Below the pieces are notes generated by a model. That model was not told where the DNA came from. It saw only the letters and a program-made list of their open reading frames with translations, and searched no databases. 64,000 bases of DNA from Rhodohalobacter sp. 614A (GTDB taxonomy: Bacteria > Bacteroidota > Rhodothermia > Balneolales > Balneolaceae), in the NCBI RefSeq assembly GCF_021462415.1, contig NZ_JAKEDS010000002.1, forward strand, positions 682,001-746,000, read 5' to 3'. The translations under genes were made by a program, and so were the position numbers. Shown here piece after piece: positions 33,874 through 43,587 of the stretch. Numbering within the stretch: position 1 is the stretch's first letter; each line of letters begins with the position of its first letter.

Positions 33874-34455
33874 CTAGTTTACAGGGAGATACTGTTTTTT
33901 TAGTCTTTGATATAACCATCCCCTTGCAGTCACCCAATCTCTTTTAATCGTGCGTGCTGATAAATTTAATACCTTAGCAATATCATTGATTTTCATATCT
34001 CCGAAGTAACGGTAAACAACGATTTTTGCTAACCGGTCGTCAAATTTTTCAAGTTCACCCAGCGCGTCATCAATTAGTATTAATTCCTCTTCTGTTTGGT
34101 GTTCTGTACTTATAATTTCATCGATATAGGTAACCTCATTTTTCTTACCACCTCTTTTTTGGGCTCCTTTTTTTCGAGCATGGTCGATAAGAACATGGCG
34201 CATGGCCTGTGAGGCTACGGCATAAAAATGAGCCCGGTCATTCAGCGACATTGTCTCTTGAGATGTGAGCTTCAAATATACCTCGTGAACCAAATCAGTT
34301 TTTGAAAAGGTATGGTCAGGCGACTGCCCCTTCATCTGGCGTTGAGCCAAAAGTTTGAGGCGGTCATAGACTAGTGGGAAAAGTTTATTAAAAGCTGATT
34401 CTGATCCTTCCTGAATCTGATTTAACCACCCTGTGATATCCCCTGTACTATTCAT
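33874..34455 (-). CDS. ECF-type RNA polymerase sigma factor
   Basis: This is a 193-residue sigma-70 family protein. Region 2 has FSKTDLVHEVYLKL, HFYAVASQAMRHVLIDHARKK and a basic linker; region 4 has IAKVLNLSARTIKRDWVTARGWL (helix-turn-helix). The AHFYA...MRHVLIDHAR wording matches the ECF subfamily usually found beside serine/threonine kinases. No anti-sigma factor gene is adjacent, so the downstream kinase is the likely controller. The target promoters are unknown. Confidence 0.9.
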   Translation of the reverse strand: MNSTGDITGWLNQIQEGSESAFNKLFPLVYDRLKLLAQRQMKGQSPDHTFSKTDLVHEVYLKLTSQETMSLNDRAHFYAVASQAMRHVLIDHARKKGAQKRGGKKNEVTYIDEIISTEHQTEEELILIDDALGELEKFDDRLAKIVVYRYFGDMKINDIAKVLNLSARTIKRDWVTARGWLYQRLKKQYLPVN

Positions 34456-34875
34456 GCTTTGCTATTTCAATCAGTTAGTATCCTGGCAAACCATCGATTT
34501 GTCACTTTTTTGGTAGGTCTTTCGTGTTCATAATAAACACTATCTCTGGATCTCCGGAATTTTCATCAGTGAGGACTGAAAAGATTCAGAAAGTGTATTA
34601 GAAATTGATTGACTAAATAAGAATTCACTCTAACAGCATGAACCTGGAATAGTTCCAATTTCTGTTGAATCAATCAAGATTATAGAATCAAAACAAGTCT
34701 GAAATTCAAATCACTATACGTAAGAAAATGATGAGACCAAAAAGAATCAACGTCTCCCTTTTTTAAAACTGATGGCATTGGATTTGACGAATGACTCTTG
34801 CGAACCAACTGAAGAGCTTAATCTCAAAATTTCTATAAACTAAAATTATAACAAAGAATAGTGAAATAAATACAA
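34456..34875. other. Intergenic region between ECF sigma and HAF lipoprotein genes
   Basis: About 420 bp between divergent genes. I see no convincing small gene. A weak GAGAC...GTCTCCCTTTTTT hairpin lies near 34733-34766. It presumably holds promoters for both directions. Confidence 0.5.
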
Positions 34876-36024
34876 ATGAAACAGATTATCAGTTTTAGTG
34901 TCATTTTTATACTGGCAGGTTTTGTAGCCTGCAAGGGGCCTACAGATTCAAATAATTCACCAGATCCATCTGATCCGGCTCCGAAGCCGGAGGCCACTTT
35001 CGAAGGGTTAGGAGATCTATCAGGAGGTGATTTTCAGAGTTCTGCAATATCAACATCGGCAGATGGTTCTGTCGTAGTTGGGTTCAGCAGTTCCACAAAT
35101 GGTACAGAGGCATTTCGCTGGGAAAATGGTAAAATGGAAGGGCTGGGCGACCTTCCCGGAGGAGATTTTTACAGCGTTGCCCGTGATGTCTCCGCCGACG
35201 GTTCAGTTATAATTGGAACCGGAACTCTGGGTGATTTTCCCTCACAAATTGAAGCTTTCAGATGGGAGAGGGGAGTTATGGAAGGCTTGGGGCAACTGAA
35301 AATCGACATTGAGTATTCAGACGCACGCGGCGTATCAGCCGATGGAAGTATTGTGGTGGGCCTTGCCTCTTCTGCAAATGGCACAGAAGCGTTTCGCTGG
35401 GAAAATGGCATTATGACCGGGCTGGGAGATTTTCCAAGTGGAGATTTTCTTTCCATTGCTTCTGATATTTCTGCAGATGGTTCTGTTGTTGTGGGCTACG
35501 GACAGTGGGGAACAGTGTATAACGAGATTGAAGCCTTTCGATGGAAAGATGAGATAATGGCCGGTTTGAGTGGTTTGCCCGGTGCCGATTTGAATTCCAA
35601 TGCTTACGCTGTTTCAGCCGATGGGGCGGTAGTGGTTGGGAGAAGTAATTCTGCAAATGGAAATCAAGCCTTCCGCTGGGTTCGCGGCGATATTGAAGGT
35701 CTTGGGGATTTAGCCGGCGGCACCTATTCCAGTCTTGCACACGATGTTTCGGAAGACGGCTCAATAGTAGTAGGCAGAGGAAATTCTTCAATTGGCAACG
35801 AAGCGTTCATCTGGACAGAGTCGGAAGGGATGCAAAATCTGCAAGATGTACTGGAGAATGAATATAATCTGAATTTATCCGGATGGACACTTTCAGCGGC
35901 TTTCGGTATTTCTGATGACGGCATGGTGATTGTGGGAACTGGTACAAACCCGAATGGCGAGACCGAAGCCTGGCGTGCTTTTTTGGGAGAGCCAGGACAT
36001 AACGAAACAACGAAGATCCAATAA
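34876..36024 (+). CDS. HAF-repeat lipoprotein
   Basis: This is a 382-residue protein with a lipoprotein signal ending at GFVAC (Cys19). It holds seven or so copies of an approximately 45-residue repeat with the pattern GLGDLxGGDFxSxAxxxSADGSVVVGxSxSxNGxEAFRW, the HAF-type extracellular repeat. It probably folds as a beta-propeller-like surface protein. It lies 15 bp before the collagen-like lipoprotein gene, so the two form a pair. The function is unknown. Confidence 0.85.
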   Translation: MKQIISFSVIFILAGFVACKGPTDSNNSPDPSDPAPKPEATFEGLGDLSGGDFQSSAISTSADGSVVVGFSSSTNGTEAFRWENGKMEGLGDLPGGDFYSVARDVSADGSVIIGTGTLGDFPSQIEAFRWERGVMEGLGQLKIDIEYSDARGVSADGSIVVGLASSANGTEAFRWENGIMTGLGDFPSGDFLSIASDISADGSVVVGYGQWGTVYNEIEAFRWKDEIMAGLSGLPGADLNSNAYAVSADGAVVVGRSNSANGNQAFRWVRGDIEGLGDLAGGTYSSLAHDVSEDGSIVVGRGNSSIGNEAFIWTESEGMQNLQDVLENEYNLNLSGWTLSAAFGISDDGMVIVGTGTNPNGETEAWRAFLGEPGHNETTKIQ

Positions 36025-36039
36025 ACAATATTCAGTAAA

Positions 36040-36606
36040 ATGTTCAGCAGACAAATTAAATTCATATCTATTATTGCAATTGTACTAACGGGAGTTATCT
36101 CATGTGAAGGACCCGTGGGGCCGACAGGCCCACAAGGTGAGTCAGGTAAGCAAGGGCCACGGGGAGAAGAAGGGGCAGTCGGTTCAGCAAACGTGACATC
36201 ATACCTTTTCACAGATCTCGAGTGGTCGGGCTCAGCGAGATCGATTAACATCTTCTATGACGAGGTCTTTAACATTTCCGACGAAGTAAAAGAAGAAGGA
36301 GTGGTCCTTTTTTACCTCAAGTTTGACGTTTCACCTAATGTGTGGTGGCCTGCACCGGCACCGTACATATTGGTAGGCGATGAGCAGTACAGTATTGTAG
36401 CGGCGTTTGGCAATGGCGCGATTGTACTTTTGCTCAGGAATCCTGACGGAACCCAAATTCCAGCTAATGAGGATGTCATAAATGTTGCCGCTCTTCGGGT
36501 TATCCTCGTGCCGCCTGGTGCGCTGATTACATCGGAAATGGTGCCCAACGATATGATCAGTCTGAGCTACGATGAGGTTGCTATAAGGCTCCGCCTACAT
36601 GAGTGA
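36040..36606 (+). CDS. Lipoprotein with short collagen-like segment
   Basis: This is a 188-residue protein with a lipoprotein signal ending at GVISC (Cys22). It is followed at once by Gly-x-y triplets (GPVGPTGPQGESGKQGPRG) and a compact C-terminal domain of about 130 residues containing SSPNVWWPAP-like and VAALRVILVPPG strands. Short collagen-like stalks next to lipid anchors are common in Bacteroidota. It is co-transcribed with the HAF-repeat lipoprotein 15 bp upstream. The ligand is unknown. Confidence 0.8.
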   Translation: MFSRQIKFISIIAIVLTGVISCEGPVGPTGPQGESGKQGPRGEEGAVGSANVTSYLFTDLEWSGSARSINIFYDEVFNISDEVKEEGVVLFYLKFDVSPNVWWPAPAPYILVGDEQYSIVAAFGNGAIVLLLRNPDGTQIPANEDVINVAALRVILVPPGALITSEMVPNDMISLSYDEVAIRLRLHE

Positions 36607-36726
36607 AAACAGAAAATGGCAGACGCTTTTGTCACGAAGAAGAGCTATACGAGAAGGCCCGGACCCTATCTTAACAATCAATAAGCAGGTTTTCAATAGT
36701 CGGGAGATGATTATGTGAAAAACCGT

Positions 36727-37800
36727 TTAACCGAGGTTTTTCTGGTTTTCAGCCACTTTTTTTCTGGAAGAAGACTCCCGAATGATCAAGTTTGGCTCCA
36801 GCTTAGTTTTTTGTGGTGTGAAATCTTCCGGGTTTGTTCCGATCTGTGCCAGGAAATGTTTAGCAGCTAAATTGCCCATGCCAATGGTATGTTGATCAAG
36901 CGATGATAAAGCCGGTTCAATAACCGATGCAGAAAAATCATTACTGTAACCGACCAGTGCTATTTGATCCGGTATTTCGATATTGTTTTCCTTAAAAACC
37001 TGAATTGCTCCAATTGCAGCAAAATCACTGGAAGAAAAAATGCCATCGGGCATATTAGACATTTGCAAAAGCTTTTCACCCAACTGACGGCCGGTTTGTA
37101 AAATACTATAAGTATCTTTGATTAGATCTGATTCAATAATGAGATCTTCATCTACAGGTAAATTGTGTTTTTTGAGAGCTTGTATATATCCCCTCAGCCT
37201 GTTCTGATAAATATGAATATGTTGCCTGCCTGCAAAATGGGCAATACGTTTACACCCCTGTTCAATTAAATGGGTAACCGCTTTATACGCACCCAAACAA
37301 TCATCAGAGACGACAAGATTCACATCCAATGATTCAATAACCCTGTCATAAAGTACAAGAGGAACTCCTTGCTGTTTTATTCTTTCATAATGCGAAATAT
37401 CGGTAGTCTCCTTTGCTACGGATGCAATAATTCCGTCAACACGAACATTTAGCAAAGTGTCGATCCCGGCTTTCTCTTTGGCAAACTGATCATCCGATTG
37501 GCAAATTATCAGATTGTATCCCTCTTCTCTTACAATTTCCTCAATACCGCGAATAAACGAGGCAAAAAACTGGCGGTCGGAGGTAGGAACAATAACGCCG
37601 ATCATATTGCTTTTACCTTTTCGGAGGGCAGAGGCAATATTATTAGGCTGATAGTTTAGCTTTTCAACCATTTCCCATACAGCCTGTTTTGTGGAATCGC
37701 TGATTCTGGGATGATCGCCTAAAGCTCTGGAAACAGTAGAAGGTGTTGTATCCAATTCTCTGGCAATATCCGAAATGGTCGTCTTTTTTTTCTTCTTCAA
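36727..37800 (-). CDS. LacI-family transcriptional regulator
   Basis: This is a 357-residue protein. The N-terminal helix-turn-helix and hinge read TTISDIARELDTTPSTVSRALG ... RISDSTKQAVWEMVEKLNYQPN, and the C-terminal periplasmic-binding-like domain (about 65-340) has IGVIVPTSDRQFFASFIRGIEE and GIFSSSDFAAIGAI. It is divergent from the SusC/SusD genes, and an 18-bp dyad in between (38015-38032) is a plausible operator. It is expected to bind a sugar or its phosphate and control the pair. Confidence 0.92.
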   Translation of the reverse strand: MKKKKKTTISDIARELDTTPSTVSRALGDHPRISDSTKQAVWEMVEKLNYQPNNIASALRKGKSNMIGVIVPTSDRQFFASFIRGIEEIVREEGYNLIICQSDDQFAKEKAGIDTLLNVRVDGIIASVAKETTDISHYERIKQQGVPLVLYDRVIESLDVNLVVSDDCLGAYKAVTHLIEQGCKRIAHFAGRQHIHIYQNRLRGYIQALKKHNLPVDEDLIIESDLIKDTYSILQTGRQLGEKLLQMSNMPDGIFSSSDFAAIGAIQVFKENNIEIPDQIALVGYSNDFSASVIEPALSSLDQHTIGMGNLAAKHFLAQIGTNPEDFTPQKTKLEPNLIIRESSSRKKVAENQKNLG

Positions 37801-38014
37801 CCGTAGTTATGAAATTAAATTTACTTGAATCGATGAAGACGATTGTATCTGAATAAAAAACATAAACTCCATACGTATTGAAAATAGAAGTTTGACAATA
37901 AAAAAGCGTGAACAAACCAAATCGCTTCGAAAGGTTCAGAATAAAGTTAGCTGTTTTTTTTAGATGATCTACAAAATTTGGAGATCAATATAAATATTCT
38001 TTAATTTTTAGATA

Positions 38015-38032
38015 TGTGCAAACGATTGCGCA
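38015..38032. promoter_or_regulatory. Putative LacI-type operator
   Basis: TGTGCAAAC/GATTGCGCA is an 18-bp dyad, 7 of 9 positions symmetric with a central CG, as LacI-family operators have. It lies between the divergent LacI gene and the SusC gene. Confidence 0.55.
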
Positions 38033-38117
38033 AATCTTGTGATTTCATATTTTTCAAGGGCAATTGCCATTCGAATGCAACAATGAGCCTAACTTTAACC
38101 AATTAATGGACATCAGG

Positions 38118-41100
38118 ATGAAAAAGAGATATACAGTAAAGCTTTTATGCTTTTTATGTATGGGAGTGTTGGTGAATCATATCGCCATTGCACAAGATTT
38201 TACGGTTCAGGGAACCGTTTTTTCTTCAGACAATGAGGAAGCGCTTCCAGGAGTGAATATTATTGTGAAAAACACTGATATTGGAACGACAAGTAACGTA
38301 GATGGAGAATTTTCGCTTGTAGTTCCTTCCGAGAATGATACTCTTGTGTTTTCATACATCGGTTATGAAACACTGGAAGAGCCTATTGCCGGGAGGAGTA
38401 ATCTGGATATTTTACTTGTGCCACAGGCAATTGTAGGCGAAGAGCTCGTGGTAGTAGGTTACGGTGCAGTGAGGGAAGAGGCAGTAACAGGTTCAGTAGC
38501 CTCGATAAGTGGGGATGCTGTGGCAGAAGTGCCATCTGCCAATATTACTAACGCTTTGCAAGGTCGATTGCCGGGGGTTCAATTCTCGCAAACATCTTCT
38601 AAACCGGGATCTTCAATGCAGATCCGCATTCGTGGTACACGGTCGCTTACGGCCAGCAATGATCCTTTGGTAGTGTTGAATGGGATCCCTTTTTCAGGAT
38701 CCATCAGCGATATCAATCCCAACTCCATCCAGAGCATAGACATTTTGAAGGATGCCTCCGCAACAGCTATTTATGGTTCAAGGGGAGCGAATGGTGTCAT
38801 TCTGGTATCAACAAAAAGGGGAGAAAGAGGCCAGGAAGGGGCAACGATAAGTTATAATGGCTACACGGGCATCAACACTGTTTTTTCCAAATATCCCATG
38901 ATGAATGGTCCCGAATTTGTGGCTCTGAGAGAGGCTTCCGAAGACTACCCTACAAATGGAGCTGATGAGTCCAATGATATTAATACCGATTGGCAAGACT
39001 TATTATACCAAAATGGTGTAGTGACAAGCCACGATATAGCTGTTGCCGGTGGAACCGATCAGGGAAGCTATAACTTTGGCGTTGGATATTACAGTAATGT
39101 AGGAGTGGTTCCCACCCAAAAGTACGATCGGATTTCTTTACGGGGGTCAATCGATCAGCAGATCGGAGAATATTTTCGTTTTGGTCTCAATTCAAACAAT
39201 AATTACAACATTACGGAAGGCTCTCAAGTAGGTTTGTACGGCATTTTAAGTATGTCGCCTATTGCAGATCCCTATAACGATGATGGATCCTGGAAAAGAA
39301 CCATCAACATGCCGGATGATGAACAGTGGTTATATTCAGAAGAGATTTTGGAGGATATTGATGACTTGTGGTTAAGTGAAACCAGGGGTTATGCTACATA
39401 TAATTCTATATATGGTGAGCTGGATATTCCGGGAATTGAAGGTTTAACATATCGTGCGAACCTGGGTTTGGATTTTCGCCAGAGTAATGGCGGAGAATTT
39501 AAAGGACAGGGAATCAACAGTACCAATCCCGAAACCGAATCAACGGCATCAGTCAGTAATTCACATACCTATCACTGGATTATTGAAAATATCGTAACCT
39601 ACGATCGTATTTTTGCAGAAAACCATGAGGTGAATTTAACCGGGTTATACTCTGCAGAAGAGAATAAGTATAACCGATCATACATGGCCGCAAGAGATAT
39701 CCCGGTCTCCGCTTTTCAGTTCTACAATTTGGGACATGCGGCAGGGGAAAAGACGATTGATCCTGGGGAGCAACAATATGAGAAGAGTGGTTTGATGTCA
39801 TGGATGGGGCGAATCATGTATATCTATGATGATCGCTACATGTTTACAGCTACTTTACGATCTGATGGTTCCTCAAGACTGGCGGAAGGACATCAGTGGC
39901 ATACCTATCCTGCTATATCTGTTGGCTGGAATGTTGGCAACGAATCGTTTATGGAGGATGTAGAGCTGATTGACAGGTTGAAACTGCGGGCAGGTTATGG
40001 AGAAACTTCCAACCAGGCCATAGCTCCTTACGCCACTCTTGGTCGTTTAGCTACACGGCCATATAACTTTGGTCCGGATACTTATGATACCGGGTATTAT
40101 GTGTCTGAGCTACCAAACCCTAATTTGGGATGGGAGTATTCGGAAACATGGAATTATGGAGTGGATTTCGCGATTCTGAATCATCGATTGTCTGGTACCA
40201 TAGAGTATTACGTAACAAGTACGAAAGATATTCTGCTGGGAGTAAATCTGCCCGGTACCTCGGGTGTAGGCAGTTACACGGCAAATATTGGAGAGACGCA
40301 AAACAAAGGGTTAGAGCTTTCACTTAATGGTGTTATTCTGGAAAACCTAAACGGCTGGTCTTGGGAAGCCGGAATCAACGTTTACGGCAACCGAAATAAA
40401 CTGGTATCACTTGCTTCAGACCAGGAACGTGATGAAAGTAACTGGTGGTTCGTTGGACATCCCATTGATGTTATATACGGCTACAAAAAAATTGGGCTTT
40501 GGCAAGAGGGTGATCCCTACCTGGATATTCTGGAACCGGGAGGCAATGTAGGTATGATTAAAGTTGAATATACCGGTGAATACAACGAAAATGGCGAGCC
40601 CGTACGGGCTATTGGTCCGGAAGACCGGCAAGTCATTGATCTGGAACCCGATTTTCTGGGAGGTTTCAATACGCGTGTGGCATATAAAGGATTTGATTTG
40701 AATGTAGTTGGTGCTTTTCAGCGTGGCGGCATTCTCATCAGTACGCTTCATTCTGCATCAGGGTATCTCAATATGCTGAGCGGGCGCAGAAATAATGTAG
40801 ATGTAGATTATTGGACCCCAGAAAATACAGATGCCGATTATCCTGCACCCGGCGGTATTACCAGTGGAGACAACCCCGAACATGGAGAAACTCTTGCACA
40901 GTTTGATGCATCATACCTGAAAGTACGTACTCTCACACTTGGGTATAACTTCAGTCAGAGCAATTGGTTACAAAACGCCGGAATCAGCGGGTTACGGATT
41001 TATGCTACGGTACAAAATCCATTTGTATTGTTTTCACCATTTCACAGTGAAACAGGTATGGATCCGGAAACCAATTCGTATGGTGATGAAAATGCGGCCA

Positions 41101-41192
41101 CAACCGAGGTATATCCAAGCCGTTTGTTGACAGTAGGTACGAACTCTCCGGCTACACGCAACTACCTTTTAGGCATTAACTTTACATTTTAA
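38118..41192 (+). CDS. SusC/RagA-type TonB-dependent outer membrane transporter
   Basis: The ATG at 38118 gives 1024 residues and a proper signal peptide (MKKRYTVKLLCFLCMG...IAIAQ); the ATG at 38064 would add 18 unlikely residues. A carboxypeptidase-regulatory-like domain follows (VQGTVFSSDNEEALPGVNI), then the TonB box area EELVVVGYGAVREEAVTG, the plug domain (ALQGRLPGVQFSQ, SIQSIDILKDASATAIYGSRG) and a 22-strand barrel ending in LGINFTF. It imports a glycan or oligosaccharide together with the SusD partner 18 bp downstream. No glycoside hydrolase is nearby. Confidence 0.95.
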   Translation: MKKRYTVKLLCFLCMGVLVNHIAIAQDFTVQGTVFSSDNEEALPGVNIIVKNTDIGTTSNVDGEFSLVVPSENDTLVFSYIGYETLEEPIAGRSNLDILLVPQAIVGEELVVVGYGAVREEAVTGSVASISGDAVAEVPSANITNALQGRLPGVQFSQTSSKPGSSMQIRIRGTRSLTASNDPLVVLNGIPFSGSISDINPNSIQSIDILKDASATAIYGSRGANGVILVSTKRGERGQEGATISYNGYTGINTVFSKYPMMNGPEFVALREASEDYPTNGADESNDINTDWQDLLYQNGVVTSHDIAVAGGTDQGSYNFGVGYYSNVGVVPTQKYDRISLRGSIDQQIGEYFRFGLNSNNNYNITEGSQVGLYGILSMSPIADPYNDDGSWKRTINMPDDEQWLYSEEILEDIDDLWLSETRGYATYNSIYGELDIPGIEGLTYRANLGLDFRQSNGGEFKGQGINSTNPETESTASVSNSHTYHWIIENIVTYDRIFAENHEVNLTGLYSAEENKYNRSYMAARDIPVSAFQFYNLGHAAGEKTIDPGEQQYEKSGLMSWMGRIMYIYDDRYMFTATLRSDGSSRLAEGHQWHTYPAISVGWNVGNESFMEDVELIDRLKLRAGYGETSNQAIAPYATLGRLATRPYNFGPDTYDTGYYVSELPNPNLGWEYSETWNYGVDFAILNHRLSGTIEYYVTSTKDILLGVNLPGTSGVGSYTANIGETQNKGLELSLNGVILENLNGWSWEAGINVYGNRNKLVSLASDQERDESNWWFVGHPIDVIYGYKKIGLWQEGDPYLDILEPGGNVGMIKVEYTGEYNENGEPVRAIGPEDRQVIDLEPDFLGGFNTRVAYKGFDLNVVGAFQRGGILISTLHSASGYLNMLSGRRNNVDVDYWTPENTDADYPAPGGITSGDNPEHGETLAQFDASYLKVRTLTLGYNFSQSNWLQNAGISGLRIYATVQNPFVLFSPFHSETGMDPETNSYGDENAATTEVYPSRLLTVGTNSPATRNYLLGINFTF

Positions 41193-41210
41193 ATATTTGA
41201 GAGGAAAAAA

Positions 41211-43157
41211 ATGAAACGTTTAAAAATAAAATCTTTTTTAGGAACCGCTGTCCTGGCGTTTTTGATAGCGTCCTGCACTGATATTTTGAATGAGGAGCCA
41301 CGTAGCGTTTATGAACCGGGTTTTTTCGAGACTGAAGAAGGTGTCCGAGGCGGGTTAACATCAATGTACGCACACCTGCGCTATATTTATGGAAATGCCT
41401 ACTTTTACAACACCACTCAAACCGGTACAGATGAAGCGACGTACGCTCAAAGTGCAGACCAGAACTTCTTGGTTATGGATATTTCCGGTCGGGGAGATAT
41501 TACTCCTGAAACCAGCCGTGCTGATGTATTGTGGGGAAACTCGTTTAACAATATCAACACAGCTAACGGAATTATTGAGAATGGTGAAACCGTGGGCATT
41601 TCTGATGCTCTGATTGCCGAAGCCCGCTTTTTCCGTGCCTTCGACTATTTTATGCTTGTACAAACATTCGGCGGAGTTCCCCTGGATTTGGGTGCGGGAG
41701 AACTGGCGTTCAACGACAATCCTGTAAGAGTCTCTTCTCGTAATACCGTGCCGGAGGTTTATACTCAAGCCATATTTCCGGATCTGCTGCAAGCGGTAAA
41801 TGATCTTCCGGATAATCCACGGATTACGGGTGGCGTCACCAAAACGGTGGCACGTCTTTACCTGGCAAAAGCGTACCTGACATTTGGATGGTGGCTGCAG
41901 AATCCCAATAACATCCCGACATATCCGGAGACCAGCCGATCCGATCCTGACGGAAATGACGCCCAATGGTATTTTCAACAAGCGTATGATGTGGCAACTA
42001 CAGCTATCGACAATCCGGGCCCATTCGCCCTGCAGGATACGTATTACGATGTGAACTGGGCTCCAAATGATCGAAATAGCGAAATCCTGTTGTATGCCGA
42101 TCATACCGAGACTAGTGAATATTACAACGATTCCAGCCTTACGTATGCAAACGGAGGAGGCGCTGATAATTTTGCTGTCTGGATGATGACCTGGAATTAT
42201 ACCGTTCTGCGAAGTAGCTCTTCAAATACAGAATGGTTGGGTGATATAGAATCTGTTCGCCGGGAAGCAGTACAACCTCTCGGACGTCCTTGGATTCGGA
42301 TGAGCCCTACCATCGGAGCCATTACCAATACCTTTGATGATAAGACGAATGATTCTCGTTATGACGGTACTTTCACAACGGTCTATCGGTCTAATATTGA
42401 TGTAGAACCGGCCATATCAGGGCCTGTATATAACGCAAACGGTATGGAAGTAGCAGGCGGAGATCCAATTCTTACATTTTTGGATGAAGAGCCAGCTACC
42501 CCAATAGATTATTCGCTTCCACCCGAACAAGGTGCTAATGTAGGAGCAGGAGTACTGCCCGGCAGGCCGGATTTTGTTATTGGTCCAAATGATATAAGCA
42601 GAAGGGTATACCCGGGTCTTTGGAAACTTGGTGTTTACCGTACCGATAGTGGCAATGGGCTGGGGCAACCGAATGCGGCCAGCACACGTCCCTTCAATAT
42701 TGCTAAATTTTCTGAGTTGTATTTTATAGCTGCAGAAGCAGCCGTGAAAGGTGCGACAGGAAGCAGAAGTGCCAGAGAACTGATTAATGTAATTCGTGCA
42801 CGCGCAGGAATGTGGCGCTGGGACAATAGCGAAAATGAAGAGCGAATAGAAGACAACAGCGCAGAAATGGTAGCTGCAACACCCTCGATAATTGACATCG
42901 ATTATATTTTAGAGGAACGTTCTCGTGAATATTTCGGGGAAGGATACCGATGGTATGATCTGATTCGTACCCAAAAATGGGAAGAAGTTGCCGGTAGCTA
43001 TGAAATTGCGGGCGACAATTATGGAGATCATACTCCTCAAACGGTAACCCGTTCTATTCAACCCTACCATTATTTACGGCCGATTCCACAAGGTCAACTG
43101 GATGCCCTTGATATGAGTGCGGCTGAAAAAGATACATATCAAAATCCGGGATACTGA
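41211..43157 (+). CDS. SusD/RagB-type outer membrane lipoprotein
   Basis: This is a 648-residue protein with a lipoprotein signal ending in IASC (Cys22). The SusD helical framework is present: FFETEEGVRGGLTSMYAHLR, NNINTANGIIENG, EARFFRAFDYFMLVQTFGGVPL, VARLYLAKAYLTFG, FNIAKFSELYFIAAEAAVKG, LINVIRARAGM and ILEERSREYFGEGYRWYDLIR. It sits over the SusC barrel at the cell surface and binds the glycan. It is the last gene of the unit, followed by a terminator at 43218-43257. Confidence 0.95.
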   Translation: MKRLKIKSFLGTAVLAFLIASCTDILNEEPRSVYEPGFFETEEGVRGGLTSMYAHLRYIYGNAYFYNTTQTGTDEATYAQSADQNFLVMDISGRGDITPETSRADVLWGNSFNNINTANGIIENGETVGISDALIAEARFFRAFDYFMLVQTFGGVPLDLGAGELAFNDNPVRVSSRNTVPEVYTQAIFPDLLQAVNDLPDNPRITGGVTKTVARLYLAKAYLTFGWWLQNPNNIPTYPETSRSDPDGNDAQWYFQQAYDVATTAIDNPGPFALQDTYYDVNWAPNDRNSEILLYADHTETSEYYNDSSLTYANGGGADNFAVWMMTWNYTVLRSSSSNTEWLGDIESVRREAVQPLGRPWIRMSPTIGAITNTFDDKTNDSRYDGTFTTVYRSNIDVEPAISGPVYNANGMEVAGGDPILTFLDEEPATPIDYSLPPEQGANVGAGVLPGRPDFVIGPNDISRRVYPGLWKLGVYRTDSGNGLGQPNAASTRPFNIAKFSELYFIAAEAAVKGATGSRSARELINVIRARAGMWRWDNSENEERIEDNSAEMVAATPSIIDIDYILEERSREYFGEGYRWYDLIRTQKWEEVAGSYEIAGDNYGDHTPQTVTRSIQPYHYLRPIPQGQLDALDMSAAEKDTYQNPGY

Positions 43158-43217
43158 TAGTCATTTTTTTAACCAGGTAATACCGGTGTTAAATGAATAA
43201 TAATGGTGGATACGTTT

Positions 43218-43257
43218 TGGAAGTGGTCTTCTATGTGTAGGCCACTTCCATTTTTTT
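43218..43257 (+). terminator. Terminator after susCD
   Basis: TGGAAGTGG (43218-43226) pairs with CCACTTCCA (43242-43250), followed by seven T residues. The following ~330 bp before trpA have no visible gene or leader peptide. Confidence 0.9.
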
Positions 43258-43587
43258 AGATCTTGTTCCGTATGAAATAGCAGGATCATCACATCCGGAA
43301 AAATATATTTACCATAACATGTCTGTATAGTCTCAAGTCAGCGTTCAGGTAATTGGTATATTTACCTGAAGATATTCCGGAATCTATCCGGTTTTTTTGA
43401 AGGCTGATTCTTTTAGAAAGTGGGGTGTCCGTTCTCTGTATTTTTTCTTCATTTTCACCCTTGCTTTATTTTTTCTCAGCATCGATAATAAACAACATAT
43501 CTTTGTCAAAATTCCACTCATTTCCATACCTTACCCATCTTTACCGATTGATAGTTTAGATTGAAAATATTTTTAGACATTTAAAAA

